Assembly: GCA_911728455.2 (NCBI GenBank)
Contig: OU452239.1
Location: 7,072,884-7,136,883 of the forward strand
Length of the DNA: 64,000 nucleotides
Direction of reading: 5' to 3'
Source of the DNA: Marthasterias glacialis
Taxonomy: Eukaryota > Echinodermata > Asteroidea > Forcipulatida > Asteriidae
Shown here: positions 52,564-64,000 of the stretch, piece by piece
Numbering within the stretch: position 1 is the stretch's first letter
Layout of the letters: each line of letters starts with the position of its first letter
The notes under the pieces: generated by a model
Told to the model about the DNA's origin: nothing
The model's database searches: none
The model's input: the letters and a program-made list of their open reading frames with translations, nothing else
Translations under genes and position numbers: made by a program

Positions 52564-52616
52564 CTAGGACAAGATAAGGAGTTCAGAAATTAACCCCCAG
52601 ACAGTACATAATGTGG

Positions 52617-52745
52617 GTTAAAGCCCCAGCTCAAGAAAAACATAAATGCTCACAGATACACATGTACCTTACATGGTATAAAGATAATGATGGTAGAAAA
52701 CTTCCCTTTAAATAATTATTTCTGCCTGAAGTGTTTAATTGTTTT
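52617..52745 (+). mobile_element. MITE family A, truncated copy
   Basis: Starts GTTAAAGCCCCAGCTCAAG and jumps to the interior GTAGAAAACTTCCC...TCTGCCTGAAGTG; the right end is missing. Confidence 0.75.
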
Positions 52746-53009
52746 TAAATCAAAGATGAAATTCCTGGACTGGTATCACAAATCAAGTTTGAAAATGTGA
52801 CCCTTAGATTATAACACCTTGATGTCAAAGCTGCAACTTCAATAAGGGTAGATAAAAATAACAATGAAATTGTACATTTATAATGCGCCATGTCTGTCAT
52901 AAATGGCACTCTTGGCACCGAATTAACAAATCTGGTGGAGTGGAGATTGTTACGAATGATTTTATGAGATGAAGTGACCATAATACAACATCTTGAAAGA
53001 GATACAAGG

Positions 53010-53290
53010 TGAGGTGGTGCATATTGCTGCCACACCATCTGACCATGCCAGAAACACCGGGCAAACCCCTTCTCTTTACGATAAATGTACTGGGTTCTTG
53101 TAAGTGCATTACACATCACACAGGACAAACAGCTTTATGTCCCATCCGAAGGACACAGCAATAATGGTTTTGTCTTGCTTGAGGACACAAGTGTCAAGTC
53201 TGACCACGACTAAAACCCACACTCTGCTGATCAGAAACACCAGAGCTTGAGTCTGGTGCTCTCAACCGCTCTGCCAGGACACGCCACAAT
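53010..53290 (-). mobile_element. tRNA-derived SINE, body B, 3'-truncated
   Basis: On the - strand: GCGTGTCCTGGCAGAGCGGT, GTGGGTTTTAGTCGTGGTCA, GGGACATAAAGCTG, TTGCCCGGTGTTTCTGGC. The 127-codon frame here is SINE-derived. Confidence 0.88.
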
Positions 53291-53699
53291 GGAGCTTCCT
53301 ATTCCTAATCACAATCCCTGTTTACAAACAAGAGTATTTATCTCCAGGGATAAGCCAACCGAGTTGATTTATTGTCCATCAATTACACTGTACAATGGTC
53401 ATTAATTGAGGCCAATAATAAATGCAGTGTGGCCGGATGGAATTATCAAGGTAGTTGTACATGTAATTCTTCCTCTGACGTTACTATACATATGATAGCA
53501 GATTACAGACTCAGTAGGTTCAAGCACAAATTCTAGATCTGTGTCCTGGAGTGTCATCAACCCCCCCTCCCCCAGCCATTGTTCTTGTGAGAGGCTGTTT
53601 TTTCACAAAAGAACTGTCTGTCACAATGAAACAGGTGGATTATTATCTCAAAATTGTTTAATGGCATCATACCCTACCAGAGTCTTTCTTAAAGGCTAA

Positions 53700-53860
53700 A
53701 TGAAAACTCAACACACGTAGAAGTACATTGGCCTATATACTGGAGTAACATTAGCAGTCAAGTGGAAAAAAAGTGACAAGAGAGAGGCAGAAAGCAGTCA
53801 GAAGATGCAAGGGTCGACCAATGAAGGGTGGGGTGGGGGGTTGAGGGAAGAGTCTGGTTT
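53700..53860 (-). repeat. Inverse copy of the repeat at 3040-3180
   Basis: Reverse complement matches 3040-3150 over about 100 bases, including CAGAAAGCAGTCAGAAGATG. Confidence 0.75.
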
Positions 53861-54271
53861 TACCACAAGAGATTTACATGTAGGCTAAAACACAAAAGTG
53901 GGAAAAAGTGGGGGGATAATTGATTAGTGAACGAGACAGATTATCTCAGTAGCTTTTACTTAACTGAGTGGTAATTAAGTGAGGTTCTTAGCACAATATT
54001 TAAAACCATAATTCTGAAAGTACAATGTGGTTGGTGGATGAGTCATCAGCGTGTGTTACAAAATGGGTTTCCCCGCCCCTATCAAAAGGTTGATTCCATC
54101 CAGGAATTCCAAAGCGTTGAGCTCATATGGTCTGTTGCCTCATACCGAAATAATGCCTCCAGTTTATTGCTCATTCATGATATTTTAAAGGGAGCCCATC
54201 ATTGGTTTGCTCAGTTTTAATTCCACAAACACGTCAAACAAACATAACTTTGCAAATCTCATCAAATAATA

Positions 54272-54406
54272 AGGGCCCAATTTCATGGCGCCGCTTACCA
54301 AAGAATTGTGCGCTTACGGCGCCCTATACAGGGTGTGGTTCTATGGGCCATGGCAGGGCGTTAAGCGCAGAATTCCGCGGTAAGCAGCGCCATGAAACTG
54401 GGCCAA
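54272..54406 (+). mobile_element. Palindromic MITE (GGCCCAATTTCATGGC type)
   Basis: Same family as 36232: GGGCCCAATTTCATGGCGCC at the left and GCGCCATGAAACTGGGCC at the right, with inverted GCTTACC/GGTAAGC and GAATT blocks. Confidence 0.8.
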
Positions 54407-55656
54407 GGTTGTTTGGCTTCGGATTGGCACCCCCGAACAAAGATATTTAACTCAAATAGGGGTCGCTTATTCATATCCCCCAAAATTTAAACAAATTTTG
54501 TTCACCCCAAAATCAAATCTCTTCAAATCACGTTGTGGTCACTTTCTTTTGTGAAAACCACTAAAACAGTACGACAAACATTTTGCCAGGGAATGTGTAG
54601 CGTTATTACATGTCTTAATACTAACAGATGGAACTTGACATCAGACAGCGTAAAGTCGGAAATATCTACGGGCAATTACAGAATTTTTGTAGCGCACAAC
54701 TATGCGTTTTGCATAAATACTGCATACAATGGCACGTGCAAGTTTTAACAAATCATTGCATGAAAGGTCATGGTTGGTGAACCAATTCTTTGGCGGATGG
54801 GGGGGGGGGGGGAGGGCTAAAGAAAGCTGTAGCCGCCCCCCCCTCCATACCTAAAATCGTAAACAAATTAACAAATGAAAGGGGGGAATACATGTAGCCC
54901 CACGTTACCCTCATTTCCCCCTCACTGTACTTTCTTTTTCTCATTATTTCATTGTAATTTTGTCGATTGTTAATCGGAAGTTTGAAAAAAGAATGGAAGT
55001 TTTTACCAATCTATATTTTACAAAAAAAAATAATAAAATCTGTTCCTAGGACAAAAAACTCTAGTATAAATTTAACTTTAATCGTAAAATATGTACACTG
55101 CACATTCCTCCCATTATAATGTATTGCCACACTATTGAGCATTTCTACTGAATCAAAATCTACACGAATGTAGAAGTAAAAATGCAGGCTCGGGACTTCA
55201 GACCTTGGGTGTGGCTTTATTGATGAACAAATGATTGGGACACACCCATAAATTAACACATCTACTGTGACACCAACTACGCTGCATCCATCCATATGTG
55301 CCATCTCCATGGCAACAATGACACCAACAAAACCTCGGAAATAGGTCAGTAGTTTAAACTCAATGAGACAGATGCAGTGTTCTTATTAAATGTGGTCTCC
55401 ATGGTAACCAATACGGACAGTTATGCTTTATAAAAACATTCCGCTCAGCTCCTGTCCTTCGCATAATTTCGGCTCAATTAGAAAAACAAGAAGGGAAAAA
55501 AACAACATGTAAAAGGGAAATTGGAACAGACCTGATTCAAGATTTGGCCAAGTTGTTTAAGATGATCTATCCAAGACGTTGAAGTCCATCCCCTGTGTAA
55601 TGTATATTCTACATTCACTTCAAATCAAAACAAGTAAAATATACACTAACATTATA

Positions 55657-55775
55657 ACCTCCCATCCCACCCTCCCCCACCCCCATCCTCCCCCACCCCC
55701 ATCCTCCCCCACCCCCATCCTCCCCCACCCCCATCCTTCCCCACCCCGACTCCCATCCCCCCAACCCCCAACCCC
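55657..55775 (+). repeat. C-rich 16-bp minisatellite
   Basis: Repeats of CCTCCCCCACCCCCAT. The complementary strand is G-rich and could form quadruplexes. Confidence 0.9.
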
Positions 55776-56469
55776 CACCCACTGATCTCAAGTAGAGAGT
55801 GTACATGTACGTCCAACAAAAGTAGGATTTTCTCAGTTGACAATTCAAAACAAGGAGAGTCTGGCTTGAATCGGGGGAGGGGGGAGACCACAAGACCGCA
55901 GGGCTTGTAGCTAGAAATGTTTAATTACAAGACCAGAATCAAAAAAGAAAAGATGATCTATAGTTTCATTTGAACAAGAGCTCACAGAACTATCTCATTT
56001 TGTGTTGTGGGTAAGTATACTTCGATATTCAACACAACTGAAAGATGTTTATCAGACTCGAAGCCAAAAACATCTTGTCACATCAGGTCTTGTTATTAAA
56101 TTGAAAAACACAAGACTGTCGGACTTGTCCAGTCACTGGCCCAATGCTAAAACCATCTCAAGGAACTATATATGTATGTAAAACATTCATGTGTACACCA
56201 ATGATGGAAATCTTTTTGCAACACCCACATTTCGATTTTAACATTTTACACATGTTTTTTTGTTTCTAAATCAGTAAAACTTCTTTCGAACTGGAGGGGT
56301 AAACCCTGTTTACATGGTTGACCCATCTAAAACATTATGACTACAAACAACTCACCAGAATTACCAGGAAGTACATTGTGTATGCAGCATGTGATATTAT
56401 ATTTTTAAGTTGAACACATTTACACTGGTAATGAATGTTTCGGCCTAAGTAGAATAGTGAATTGGTATT

Positions 56470-56520
56470 CATCTTACCAGTACCAATCTTCTGTAGAGAC
56501 ATTTCAGTCTGAAATACATT
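56470..56520 (+). repeat. Solitary diverged unit of the 61-bp repeat
   Basis: CTTACCAGTACCAATCTTCT followed by GTAGAGACATTTCAGTCTGA is a single diverged copy of the minisatellite unit found at 6454 and 24139. Confidence 0.7.
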
Positions 56521-56730
56521 GTACTGTCAAAGTCGAGAAAATCGAATGTGAGGACCCTGATTTTAATTTTGATTGTAACAATCGAAATTAAGGACAGCGT
56601 GTTTACACGCTGAAAAGTGCATTTTCTCCTGACTCAGACAATGGATTGAGCTCAAATTTTCCAAGGTTTGTTTAAGAACACTGCACTATACATGTAGTAT
56701 CAGCTTTACCAATCCTACATTATTTTACCT

Positions 56731-57094
56731 TGAAAGCCCCAGCTCAACATTGGTAAACTGACTGTTAATACTTCCAGTCTTTGCACAAATCAAGATGTAG
56801 TAAAACCGACCTGTGAAAATTTCAGCCCATTTCTTGTTTCATTTGCGAGAAAACAGTAAAAATGCATTCAGTATTTTAGTGCGCACGGGCAGAGTTTTTG
56901 TCTCACTGAGACGAAAACTAACTTTGGATCTTATTTCATTTATTATGTACATGTAGAAACATATGGTAGAAACGATAACACTTCAGGCAGAAATATATCA
57001 CCATCATTACCTTTATACCATTTAAGGTATATGTAAATCTGTGAACATTCATGTTTTTCTTCCATGTCTTACCAATGTTGAGCTGGGGTTTTAA
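56731..57094 (+). mobile_element. MITE family A, second copy
   Basis: Begins AAAGCCCCAGCTCAACATTG and ends CCAATGTTGAGCTGGGGTTT before TTAA; the left flank is TTGA. Internal sequence carries a GTTTTTGTCTCACTGAGAC palindrome. Confidence 0.85.
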
Positions 57095-57461
57095 CATACG
57101 TAATTGTACAATCCTACAGTGTAGGTCTGCACGTGTGTACAACATTACTATCAACTTCCTGACTTACCTTGATGACTACTAAAGTCTATCAACTAAGTCC
57201 AAAAAAACCTAACTTTCAAAAGCAAACTCTTACAACTAACCTAGTTATGCTTGGCCAATACGTGTTCATTCTGTGGCTTTTCGCAAACTACTTTCTGATC
57301 TCCACTGCGACATTTTCTGAAGTAAAATATTTCTCCTGGTTGATGAAAGCCTACAGGTGCAGTTTGAAACACCATCTGGTCACATGCACTGACTGTACGA
57401 ACCTGGGTTCCAGTCCTAACTGCCTTTCAATATCAAATGGAGCTTTTTTTTATGACATTTA

Positions 57462-57670
57462 CACAAGGTACATGTACATGAAGTTTGTAAGATAAGAAAG
57501 CTGGCCAGAGGCAAATAAAAACTTGTTACGCTTGGATTGACATTCAAGGGTGGTTTTGTTTGCGTGGACCTTGACCTGGATTTTACAGAAATTGAACGCT
57601 GAAGAGCCATGTTGAACTCGATCATGCCTGTGTTCTCTCTTGACAGAGGTCTTCTGGCCAAATGCCACTT
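57462..57670 (-). other. Open frame of coding-like composition, unidentified
   Basis: Seventy codons open on the - strand, preceded by CTTTTAAG that could serve as an acceptor, with SVKREHRHDRVQHGSSAF and KVHANKTTLECQSKRNKF. No convincing donor follows; the frame ends in a copy of the common CATGTAC repeat. It may be an exon of the gene suggested by 52492-52563, a relic, or chance. Confidence 0.2.
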
Positions 57671-57747
57671 AAAAGACACCAGTGACAGTAAACATCTAAT
57701 ATATGTAGTAAAAAGTCTGTGAGTTTCCAAAGGCTACAGCCTAAACA

Positions 57748-57997
57748 TGGGCCAATTTCATAGATCTGCTTAAGCACAAAAAGTAGCTAAGCACAACAAA
57801 AAATTACGCTTAGCAATATACATGTAAGGTTGTTGCTTATTGCGACTCAATCAAAAGGTCGGACTTTGGTGATCACTTAAAGGTTACCGGCCAAACTACC
57901 ATGCCACATGTTCATACTGTGACTGGTATCCTGCTCATTCTGGTTAGCAGAAAATTGTTCAGCAATATTTTCTGCTTAAGCAGCTCTCTGAAATTGG
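57748..57997 (+). mobile_element. GGGCCNAATTTCAT-type palindromic MITE
   Basis: Starts GGGCCAATTTCATAGATCTG then CTTAAGCACA and ends CTTAAGCAGCTCTCTGAAAT before TGGGCCC. Confidence 0.75.
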
Positions 57998-59102
57998 GCC
58001 CAGATCCTTTTAAATGCACCTTTGTGTTCCATTTGACCTTTTTTAAATTGTCATTTTGCCACTTTCAACTTGGTGCGTTTTTGGTTTTAATGCTATATGC
58101 ATTTCCATATTCATGAGAAAAAGTGTGATGTCATAGTACATGTATCAGGCAGAAACCTCAATGTTGCAATTAGTTTACGCACAAAAAGTTGACAGAATTT
58201 AGGATGTTTCACTGTTGTACATAAACTTTCTTTTCTTAAGTGATTCATTGTGTCAAGTTCATGGCAGCAAGCCAATGAGCAAGCTTTTCACCAATGCTTT
58301 CAATGAGCAAATTTGGGGTTCACACTTCATGAGTTTCAACAGAAAACCACATGACATCAAGGCAACAGCGCCCTCTGCTGTCCATGAAAAGCATGGAAAT
58401 TGTTTAAATGGTTAAAGAAGTGCACTTTTTGATAAAATTAACCAAAACAGGAAGTCAGGAAGCTTTCACACACTATTTAGGGGATTAGAAAGTAGTTCTA
58501 ATAAAATATGTTCCTAAGAAATATTCACTTCAGAGGCCCTTTAATCCTAACAACTCCCAACCCTTCAAGATCCAACAGCAAAATTGTTTGATTTTGTTGG
58601 TAGTGACACTGGAAAACTTTATGGGATCAGGCACACATATACAGTATCACCATAATCAGAGTCCAACAGTTTACGTGTTGAGTTACATGTACCATTGTGT
58701 TGGATTTTGTTGGAGAGAAGAAGGATCCTAGTGATGACGATTGTGAGAGGTCATCTTCAGCCGACACCATCTCGGGAGAAGGATCCTAGTTAATCTTTCA
58801 AAGGGGTCAGGGTTTCAAGGATCCAAGCTAAAGTCCCAAATAACAATTTCGACAGAAATCTTTAAATTTAAACCACCAGCCTTTTCATGTTACAAAAGGG
58901 CAGGTCTATTGGAAAATCTTCAAGTCTATGGGAAGCTTTTTAAGAGGCACCAAGGCCAAGACCAGGGCAACAGAGGCCATGGCCTCTGTTGCCTTGGAGT
59001 AATTCCAGTCCTGCACTGTCTGTGAAAAAAACAGCAATTAGACCTCAAAAACAAAATGCTTTTTGGTCACGCTGGATGCTGGCTAATCACTCTTAAGGTT
59101 AA

Positions 59103-59481
59103 AGGCAAAGTATACCTTTGGTTTTTGGAACCGTACATTTGCCTTAATGCTATATAGTTGTAGATATATGCCATAAAACTAACCTGTGTAAATTTCAGTT
59201 CAAAAGGTGGAAGCGTTTTTGAGATATCACCAAAAATCTGGAGTGGTTGTATTCACGCACAAGAACTATCCATCATTGGAATACACATTCTGAGAGACGT
59301 TACGGCCATAACGCTTCTCAGATTCAAATTTTGGGGGGACAAAAAGTGATGTATTTTTCCATAACTGCAGTACTTCAAAGTTAAACGTTTCTCAAAATGC
59401 ATTATACTATCCAAAGCTGCTGTACTTCTTACCAAGTGAGTTATTATTGCCATACGTCATTACCAAACGTATACAGACCCT
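59103..59481 (+). mobile_element. MITE family B, second copy
   Basis: Ends AGGCAAAGTATACCTTTGGT and TACCAAACGTATACAGACCC, flanked by TTAA at 59099-59102 and 59482-59485. Interior aligns along its length with 7748-8147. Confidence 0.87.
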
Positions 59482-59532
59482 TTAACATTACAACCCGATT
59501 GACTATCAAAGGATCCTGACATACCTGTATTA

Positions 59533-59541
59533 TTGATTGAT

Positions 59542-59586
<45 letters not shown>
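59533..59586 (+). repeat. (GATT)n simple repeat
   Basis: About thirteen tetranucleotide units, one interrupted by GATC. Confidence 0.95.
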
Positions 59587-60062
59587 TTTCAACTCATAAA
59601 TAGCAGACATTACTACATCGCTCTTCGGTTGTATGCACAGAACATGTAAAGTCTTGAATGATAATAAGCTCTCTGAGTTCACAAGTAACAACTTGTTCAA
59701 CATGTCTGGCCCTAAGCCATCAGATTCTTAATGGAAACCCAATTGGTTCTCCACTCTGCCTGGATGTCAAAAGAGTCAGAATCACAATAGCTGTTGACCT
59801 TAGAGTACTCCAGTGACTAGACAACAACTGAGAGAGTCAACAGTTCAACATTGGAACCTCCGAGTGTCACTAGACAGTAGGGCTACAGGTTTATCATGTC
59901 AGTCAATTTTCACACCATTTGACTGGACCAGGGTCCATTTTTATAAAGCTTTTCAAAAGACAAGTACCAGACGAGTAATTGGCGACAGAACAAGGGTAAA
60001 ATATTAGGGGAGCAAAAGAGGCTGCATCATTTTTTTCTAGGGGGTCACAACTGACCAATTAA

Positions 60063-60424
60063 AGCCCCATCTCAACATTGGTAAGAAGAAAAACATCAAT
60101 GTTCACAGATTTACATTTTGTTTAAAGATGATGCTAGAAAACTTTCCCTAAAATATTTCTGCCTGAGGTGTTATCGTTTTTTAAATAATGGATGAAATAA
60201 GATTTAAAATTAGTTTTCATCTTACTGAGACGAAAACTCTTTTTCGTCTTAGTAAGAGCCTATAGGAATGAGTACAAAAATGCTGAATGCATTTTTACCG
60301 TTTTTTCGCAAATGAAACAACGAAATGAGCTGACATTTTCACAGGTTGGTTTTATTACAAATATCTTGATTTGTGCAAAGAATGGAAGCATTTACAGTCA
60401 GTTTATCAATGTTGAGCTGAAGCT
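60063..60424 (+). mobile_element. MITE family A, third copy
   Basis: Left TTAA then AGCCCCATCTCAACATTGGT; right end TCAATGTTGAGCTGAAGCTT. Shares the internal GAGACGAAAACTC palindrome with the copy at 56731. Confidence 0.85.
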
Positions 60425-60811
60425 TTAGAACTGTACTTTCCATTGCATTTTTCTTAAACTAGTCCCTTTTCAGTGGTGGTCTTGTTATATAATTACAGTA
60501 TAGGCCTATGCCTTAATATCTTGTTTACATCTGACGTGGAGGTAAACACAAACACATGTACATTGTCTGCTTGTAGGCCTACATGTACATAAAAAAAATA
60601 ATTTCAAAAACATTTAAATTACTACATAAAAGCTTAAAAAATGTAATATTTTATTGTGGATTTTTTTAATCTCAAGTCCACTGGGGGAGGGGGGAGGGGG
60701 GAGGGGGTGTAACGGGCGTAAATGGGGGGGGGGGCTAATTACACCACTGCTGGTAATTAAAAGAATTAATTTTTTGATATAACATAAAACACTTTCCCTG
60801 AAATCTTGCTA

Positions 60812-60872
60812 AATTATAAAGTTCATACCCAGTACCACTCCTCTAGTGAAATATTTTGGTCTTTAAGTCAAA
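60812..60872 (+). repeat. Solitary diverged unit of the 61-bp repeat
   Basis: TTATAAAGTTCATACCCAGT then ACCACTCCTCTAGTGAAATA matches the 61-bp unit in a single diverged copy. Confidence 0.7.
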
Positions 60873-61599
60873 GCCAAGGAATATAACAGAAGATGAAGAC
60901 ACCACAAACATGATGAATCACTGTATCTTATTTTGACTGCCAACATTGAAATTTAAGCCCGATGTGAACGTGCATATTTTTACCGGTAATTTATCCTGAA
61001 ACACCAGAGTCAAGAGAGGGTGCTATTTTAAATGATAGGCAATCCTAATTCCTGCTGGGCACAAGAGGGCGCTAGAGGATAATCATAGGAGTAACACAGA
61101 CTTGGGCCTTGATTGGCGGCTTCAGCCATGGCTGTGGCCAGATTGCTGAAGAGGATTATTCTTTAATGTTGCCATAGCCGTAGCCATACCTGTAGCCGTA
61201 GCCATAGTCACATGTCCTTGTACATTCATTCAGAATACATTTAGTTGTACTACAATCAAAGAAATATAAAGTGTACATGATGTATATGAGTACACATACA
61301 CATGGGGGGTGCATGTGTCTAGTTACAATGTTTGACAAAAATGTACAAACAACCATTTTAAATATTTACACCAGTACCGTAATTTTGTCTTTGTCCTTTT
61401 TCTATTTTTACTACATGTACACAAAATATACATAGCCTACAGTCCTGATGGCTTCAATCTTGAAAGGGCACCAAGGCATTTCCTTCTTGATAAATGCCAC
61501 CTCTAGATGAGAACATCGTAATTTGTACTGGAACATGTCAAGGGGCACCAAGGCAATGACCAGGGGGCAATGGGAAGTACATGTATCCTTAATACTTAC

Positions 61600-61710
61600 C
61601 TCGTAGAGAGTCATTGGTTGACTTCAAGTGAAACACCAGGTGATATCCTCCAATGAGAATCACAAGCTCCTTCGAACAGATTGATGTTCTCCAATCAATG
61701 CCCTCCGTTA
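61600..61710 (-). CDS. Candidate internal exon of the same unidentified gene
   Basis: A strong donor (CTACGAG then GTAAGT) ends a frame reading TEGIDWRTSICSKELVILIG then GYHLVFHLKSTNDSLR. The frame stays open to about 61755 upstream; the acceptor CATTAG just above 61710 is my guess and its pyrimidine tract is poor. Not obviously repetitive. Family unknown. Confidence 0.33.
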
Positions 61711-61754
61711 CTAATGTACATGATATGTATCCAACCAAGATTCTACCACTTAGA

Positions 61755-62815
61755 TTATATTTTCCAGTGTCACCAACTCAAGCTGGCTGGCTGCTTTAAT
61801 ATAAAGCACAATGCTAAAACCATTGACAGTAGAACAAGAAGACCGAAGATAACACTTGGATAATTCCAATGTCACAAACTCAACCCTTCCAGCTGGCTGC
61901 TTCAATGTCTATAAAGTACACTGCTAAACCATGACAGTAGAACAAGAACAAAGTTACCCCTTGGTTATTTCCAATGTCGCAAACTCAACCCTTCCAGCTG
62001 GCTGCTTCAATGTCTATAAAATACACTGCTAAACCATGACAGTAGAACAAGAACAAAGTTACCCCTTGGTTAATGCTTGGTTATTTCCAATGTCGCAAAC
62101 TCAACCCTTCCAGCTGGCTGCTTCAATGTCTATAAAGTACACTGCTAAACCATGACAGTAGAACAAGAACAAAGTTACCCCTTGGTTATTTCCAATGTCG
62201 CAAACTCAACCCTTCCAGCTGGCTGCTTCAATGTCTATAAAGTACACTGCTAAACCATGACAGTAGAACAAGAACGAAGTTAATGCTTGGTTATTTCCAA
62301 TGTCGCAAACTCAACCCTTCCAGCTGGCTGCTTCAATGTCTATAAAGTACACTGCTAAACCATGACAGTAGAACAAGAACGAAGTTACCCCTTGGTTATT
62401 TCCAATGTCGCAAACTCAACCCTTCCAGCTGGCTGCTTCAATGTCTATAAAGTACACTGCTAAACCATGACAGTAGAACAAGAAAGAAGTTAACGCTTGG
62501 TTATTTCCAATGTCGCAAACTCAACCCTTCCAGCTGGCTGCTTCAATGTCTATAAAGTACACTGCTAAACCATGACAGTAGAACAAGAACGAAGTTACCC
62601 CTTGGTTATTTCCAATGTCGCAAACTCAACCCTTCCAGCTGGCTGCTTTAATGTCCATAAAGTACACTGCTAAACCATGACAGTAGAACAAGAAAGAAGT
62701 TAACGCTTGGTTATTTCCAATGTCACAAACTCAACCCTTCCAGCTGGCTGCTTCAATGTCTATAAAGTACACTGCTAAACCATGACAGTTAGAGCAAGAA
62801 TGACATTGGATGTTA
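61755..62815 (+). repeat. 105-bp tandem array
   Basis: Nine to ten units beginning near GGTTATTTCCAATGTCGCAA; starts at 61963, 62079, 62184, 62289, 62394, 62499 and on are 105 apart, with one 11-bp insertion at 62068. Units alternate between ends reading TTACCCCTT and TTAATGCTT or TTAACGCTT in the second half. Confidence 0.95.
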
Positions 62816-63136
62816 CCAACGTCTGCTGAGAACACTGGTTAGATCATCCAGTAAAACCAGAACACAGCGGGTTCATAGAAATTGAGGATTAGTGTTTGAG
62901 TCCCTGTTCCAGAATGTTATGTTTCAATGGATGGGAACAATACAGACTGTCTGCTATTTTTTTTTTTACAAGAATCAATCAATAACTCATAATCAATATC
63001 AATGATAATAAGTCGCACTGTTCAAACAGACAATGTCATTCATACACTGCCAATTTCCTAAAAGCCAATTGATTTTCTTCGGCAACATGTGTCGTTATAA
63101 TACGAGGGTGTGTGGGTTACAGATTGTTTTTAATAC

Positions 63137-63400
63137 TATGTAAGTCAAGCGCACCGGACTCAAGCTCTGGTGTTTCTGATTAGCAGTCAGAGCGTGGGTT
63201 CTAGTTACGGTCATGACACTTGTCATGCTTGTGTCCGTAAAGCAAATGTACAAATACAGTGTACATGTAACCATTATTGTTTCGTCTTCTGGATAGGATA
63301 AAGCCGTGGGTCCCGTGTGTTTTGCAACGCACGTAAAAGAATCCAGGACACTTATCGTTAAGAGAAGAGGTTCGCCCCGGTGTTTCTGGCATAGTTGGCA
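63137..63400 (+). mobile_element. tRNA-derived SINE, body B, both ends incomplete
   Basis: AAGTCAAGCGCACCGGACTC, a degenerate B box GTGGGTTCTAGTTACGGTCA, CACGTAAAAGAATCCAGGAC, TTCGCCCCGGTGTTTCTGGC. Confidence 0.85.
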
Positions 63401-64000
63401 ATTCAATGTGTACAACCGACCCTCCCCGGGTGCAGATCAAGACAAGTCAAGTAAGGTGGACGTTTTCTTTTAAGAAAGACCGCAAGAGCACATGTTTTGG
63501 GTCCTGTAGGTGAGCGATTTTCTCAAAGTGGGTTAGTTGTAGGGATGGGTAAGTGCAATGTGTTTAGGGATTCAAAATTCAGATAGAGTGAATTTAAATA
63601 TTGGTGAACATGGTTTTAGTGGAAATACATCTGTACAAGGATGGGTACATGAGCCCTCTGCCCCCCGCCCCCAAGAAAATAAATATATAAATAAAACAAA
63701 AAAGTTGAGAAAAAAATAATAACATGGGGCTTTTCATAGTAGTTGATACACTTCGAAGTTTACCCTTTATGATTTCGGTAAAATAAACATATGATATGTG
63801 CCTAGACATGTCTAATTATGTTTTTTTTTTTAACACATCCCCCCCCCCCCCCCCCGGTAAAACACATGATGTCTGAAAACATATTACAAAATTATTGTTA
63901 TTTCTTTTTAAATGTAGAAAGTATGCTAAGGTGGGAAGCATTCAAACATGTCAATTCAGGACATGTCATTTTTTACTTTGACCTTTTTGGTTGAGTGGAA

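Larger units (their letters stand above)
52564..64000. other. Repeat-rich stretch with two weak exon candidates
   Basis: Apart from 57462-57670 and 61600-61710 no coding signal. Contains SINEs (53010-53290, 63137-63400), MITEs (54272-54406, 56731-57094, 57748-57997, 59103-59481, 60063-60424), a C-rich minisatellite (55657-55775), a 105-bp tandem array (61755-62815) and G/C homopolymer tracts. Confidence 0.5.

Noticed and set aside
52745..53128. 127-codon open frame on the - strand
   Set aside because: Overlaps a SINE at 53010-53290 and has no splice signals or recognisable domain.
55615..55893. Gly/Trp-rich open frame on the - strand
   Set aside because: Produced by the C-rich minisatellite at 55657-55775.
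57150..57190. Micro-exon on the - strand ending at the strong donor CATCAAG/GTAAGTC
   Set aside because: All three frames stop within about 25 bases upstream unless a microexon is invoked; support is too thin.
57169..57495. 108-codon open frame on the + strand with hydrophobic stretches
   Set aside because: No family resemblance, no supporting splice sites and atypical codon use; antisense to a slightly better - strand frame.

Overview
The window reads as animal genomic DNA: small coding exons (about 70-490 bp) separated by long AT-rich introns, GT-AG splice sites that keep the reading frame from exon to exon, and a dense load of tRNA-derived SINEs, short inverted-repeat DNA transposons and minisatellites. 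Protein content and repeat style suggest a marine deuterostome invertebrate, most likely an echinoderm such as a sea star; the species is an inference, not a reading.

Two genes lie tail to tail. On the + strand, 13 exons (716-14164) encode the 3' part, about 1,010 residues, of a type I membrane receptor: four Ig domains, three fibronectin III domains, one membrane span and a lysine-rich cytoplasmic tail of about 300 residues. Its 5' end lies before the window. A P-D-A-L-W-I-H motif after the membrane resembles the P1 region of DCC/neogenin, so I place it near the DCC/neogenin/IGDCC receptors without naming an ortholog. On the - strand, 19 exons (47933 down to 21054) join in frame into a complete 771-codon dixin (DIXDC1): calponin-homology domain, Ser-rich linker, long coiled coil, and C-terminal DIX domain. 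Dixin is a Wnt/Dishevelled pathway and actin-linked protein; DCC-type receptors guide axons and cell movement, but nothing here shows that the two work together.

The region 14165-21053 holds both 3' UTRs and transposon debris. Upstream of dixin, 47934-64000 is mostly repeats, with weak evidence for one more - strand gene (a candidate last exon at 52492-52563 and a candidate internal exon ending at 61600).

The most unusual signal is that three dixin splice junctions have been copied into tandem arrays inside the adjoining introns: the 5' splice site of exon 17 (nine copies at exact 73-bp spacing), the 3' splice site of exon 18 (about seven copies) and the 5' splice site of exon 7 (three to four copies). 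Introns 7 and 17 therefore carry rows of intact-looking decoy splice sites. A 61-bp minisatellite is shared by introns of both genes, with solitary units elsewhere. The repeats include at least three MITE families flanked by TTAA, one family with 8-bp target duplications, and tRNA-headed SINEs with two different bodies.
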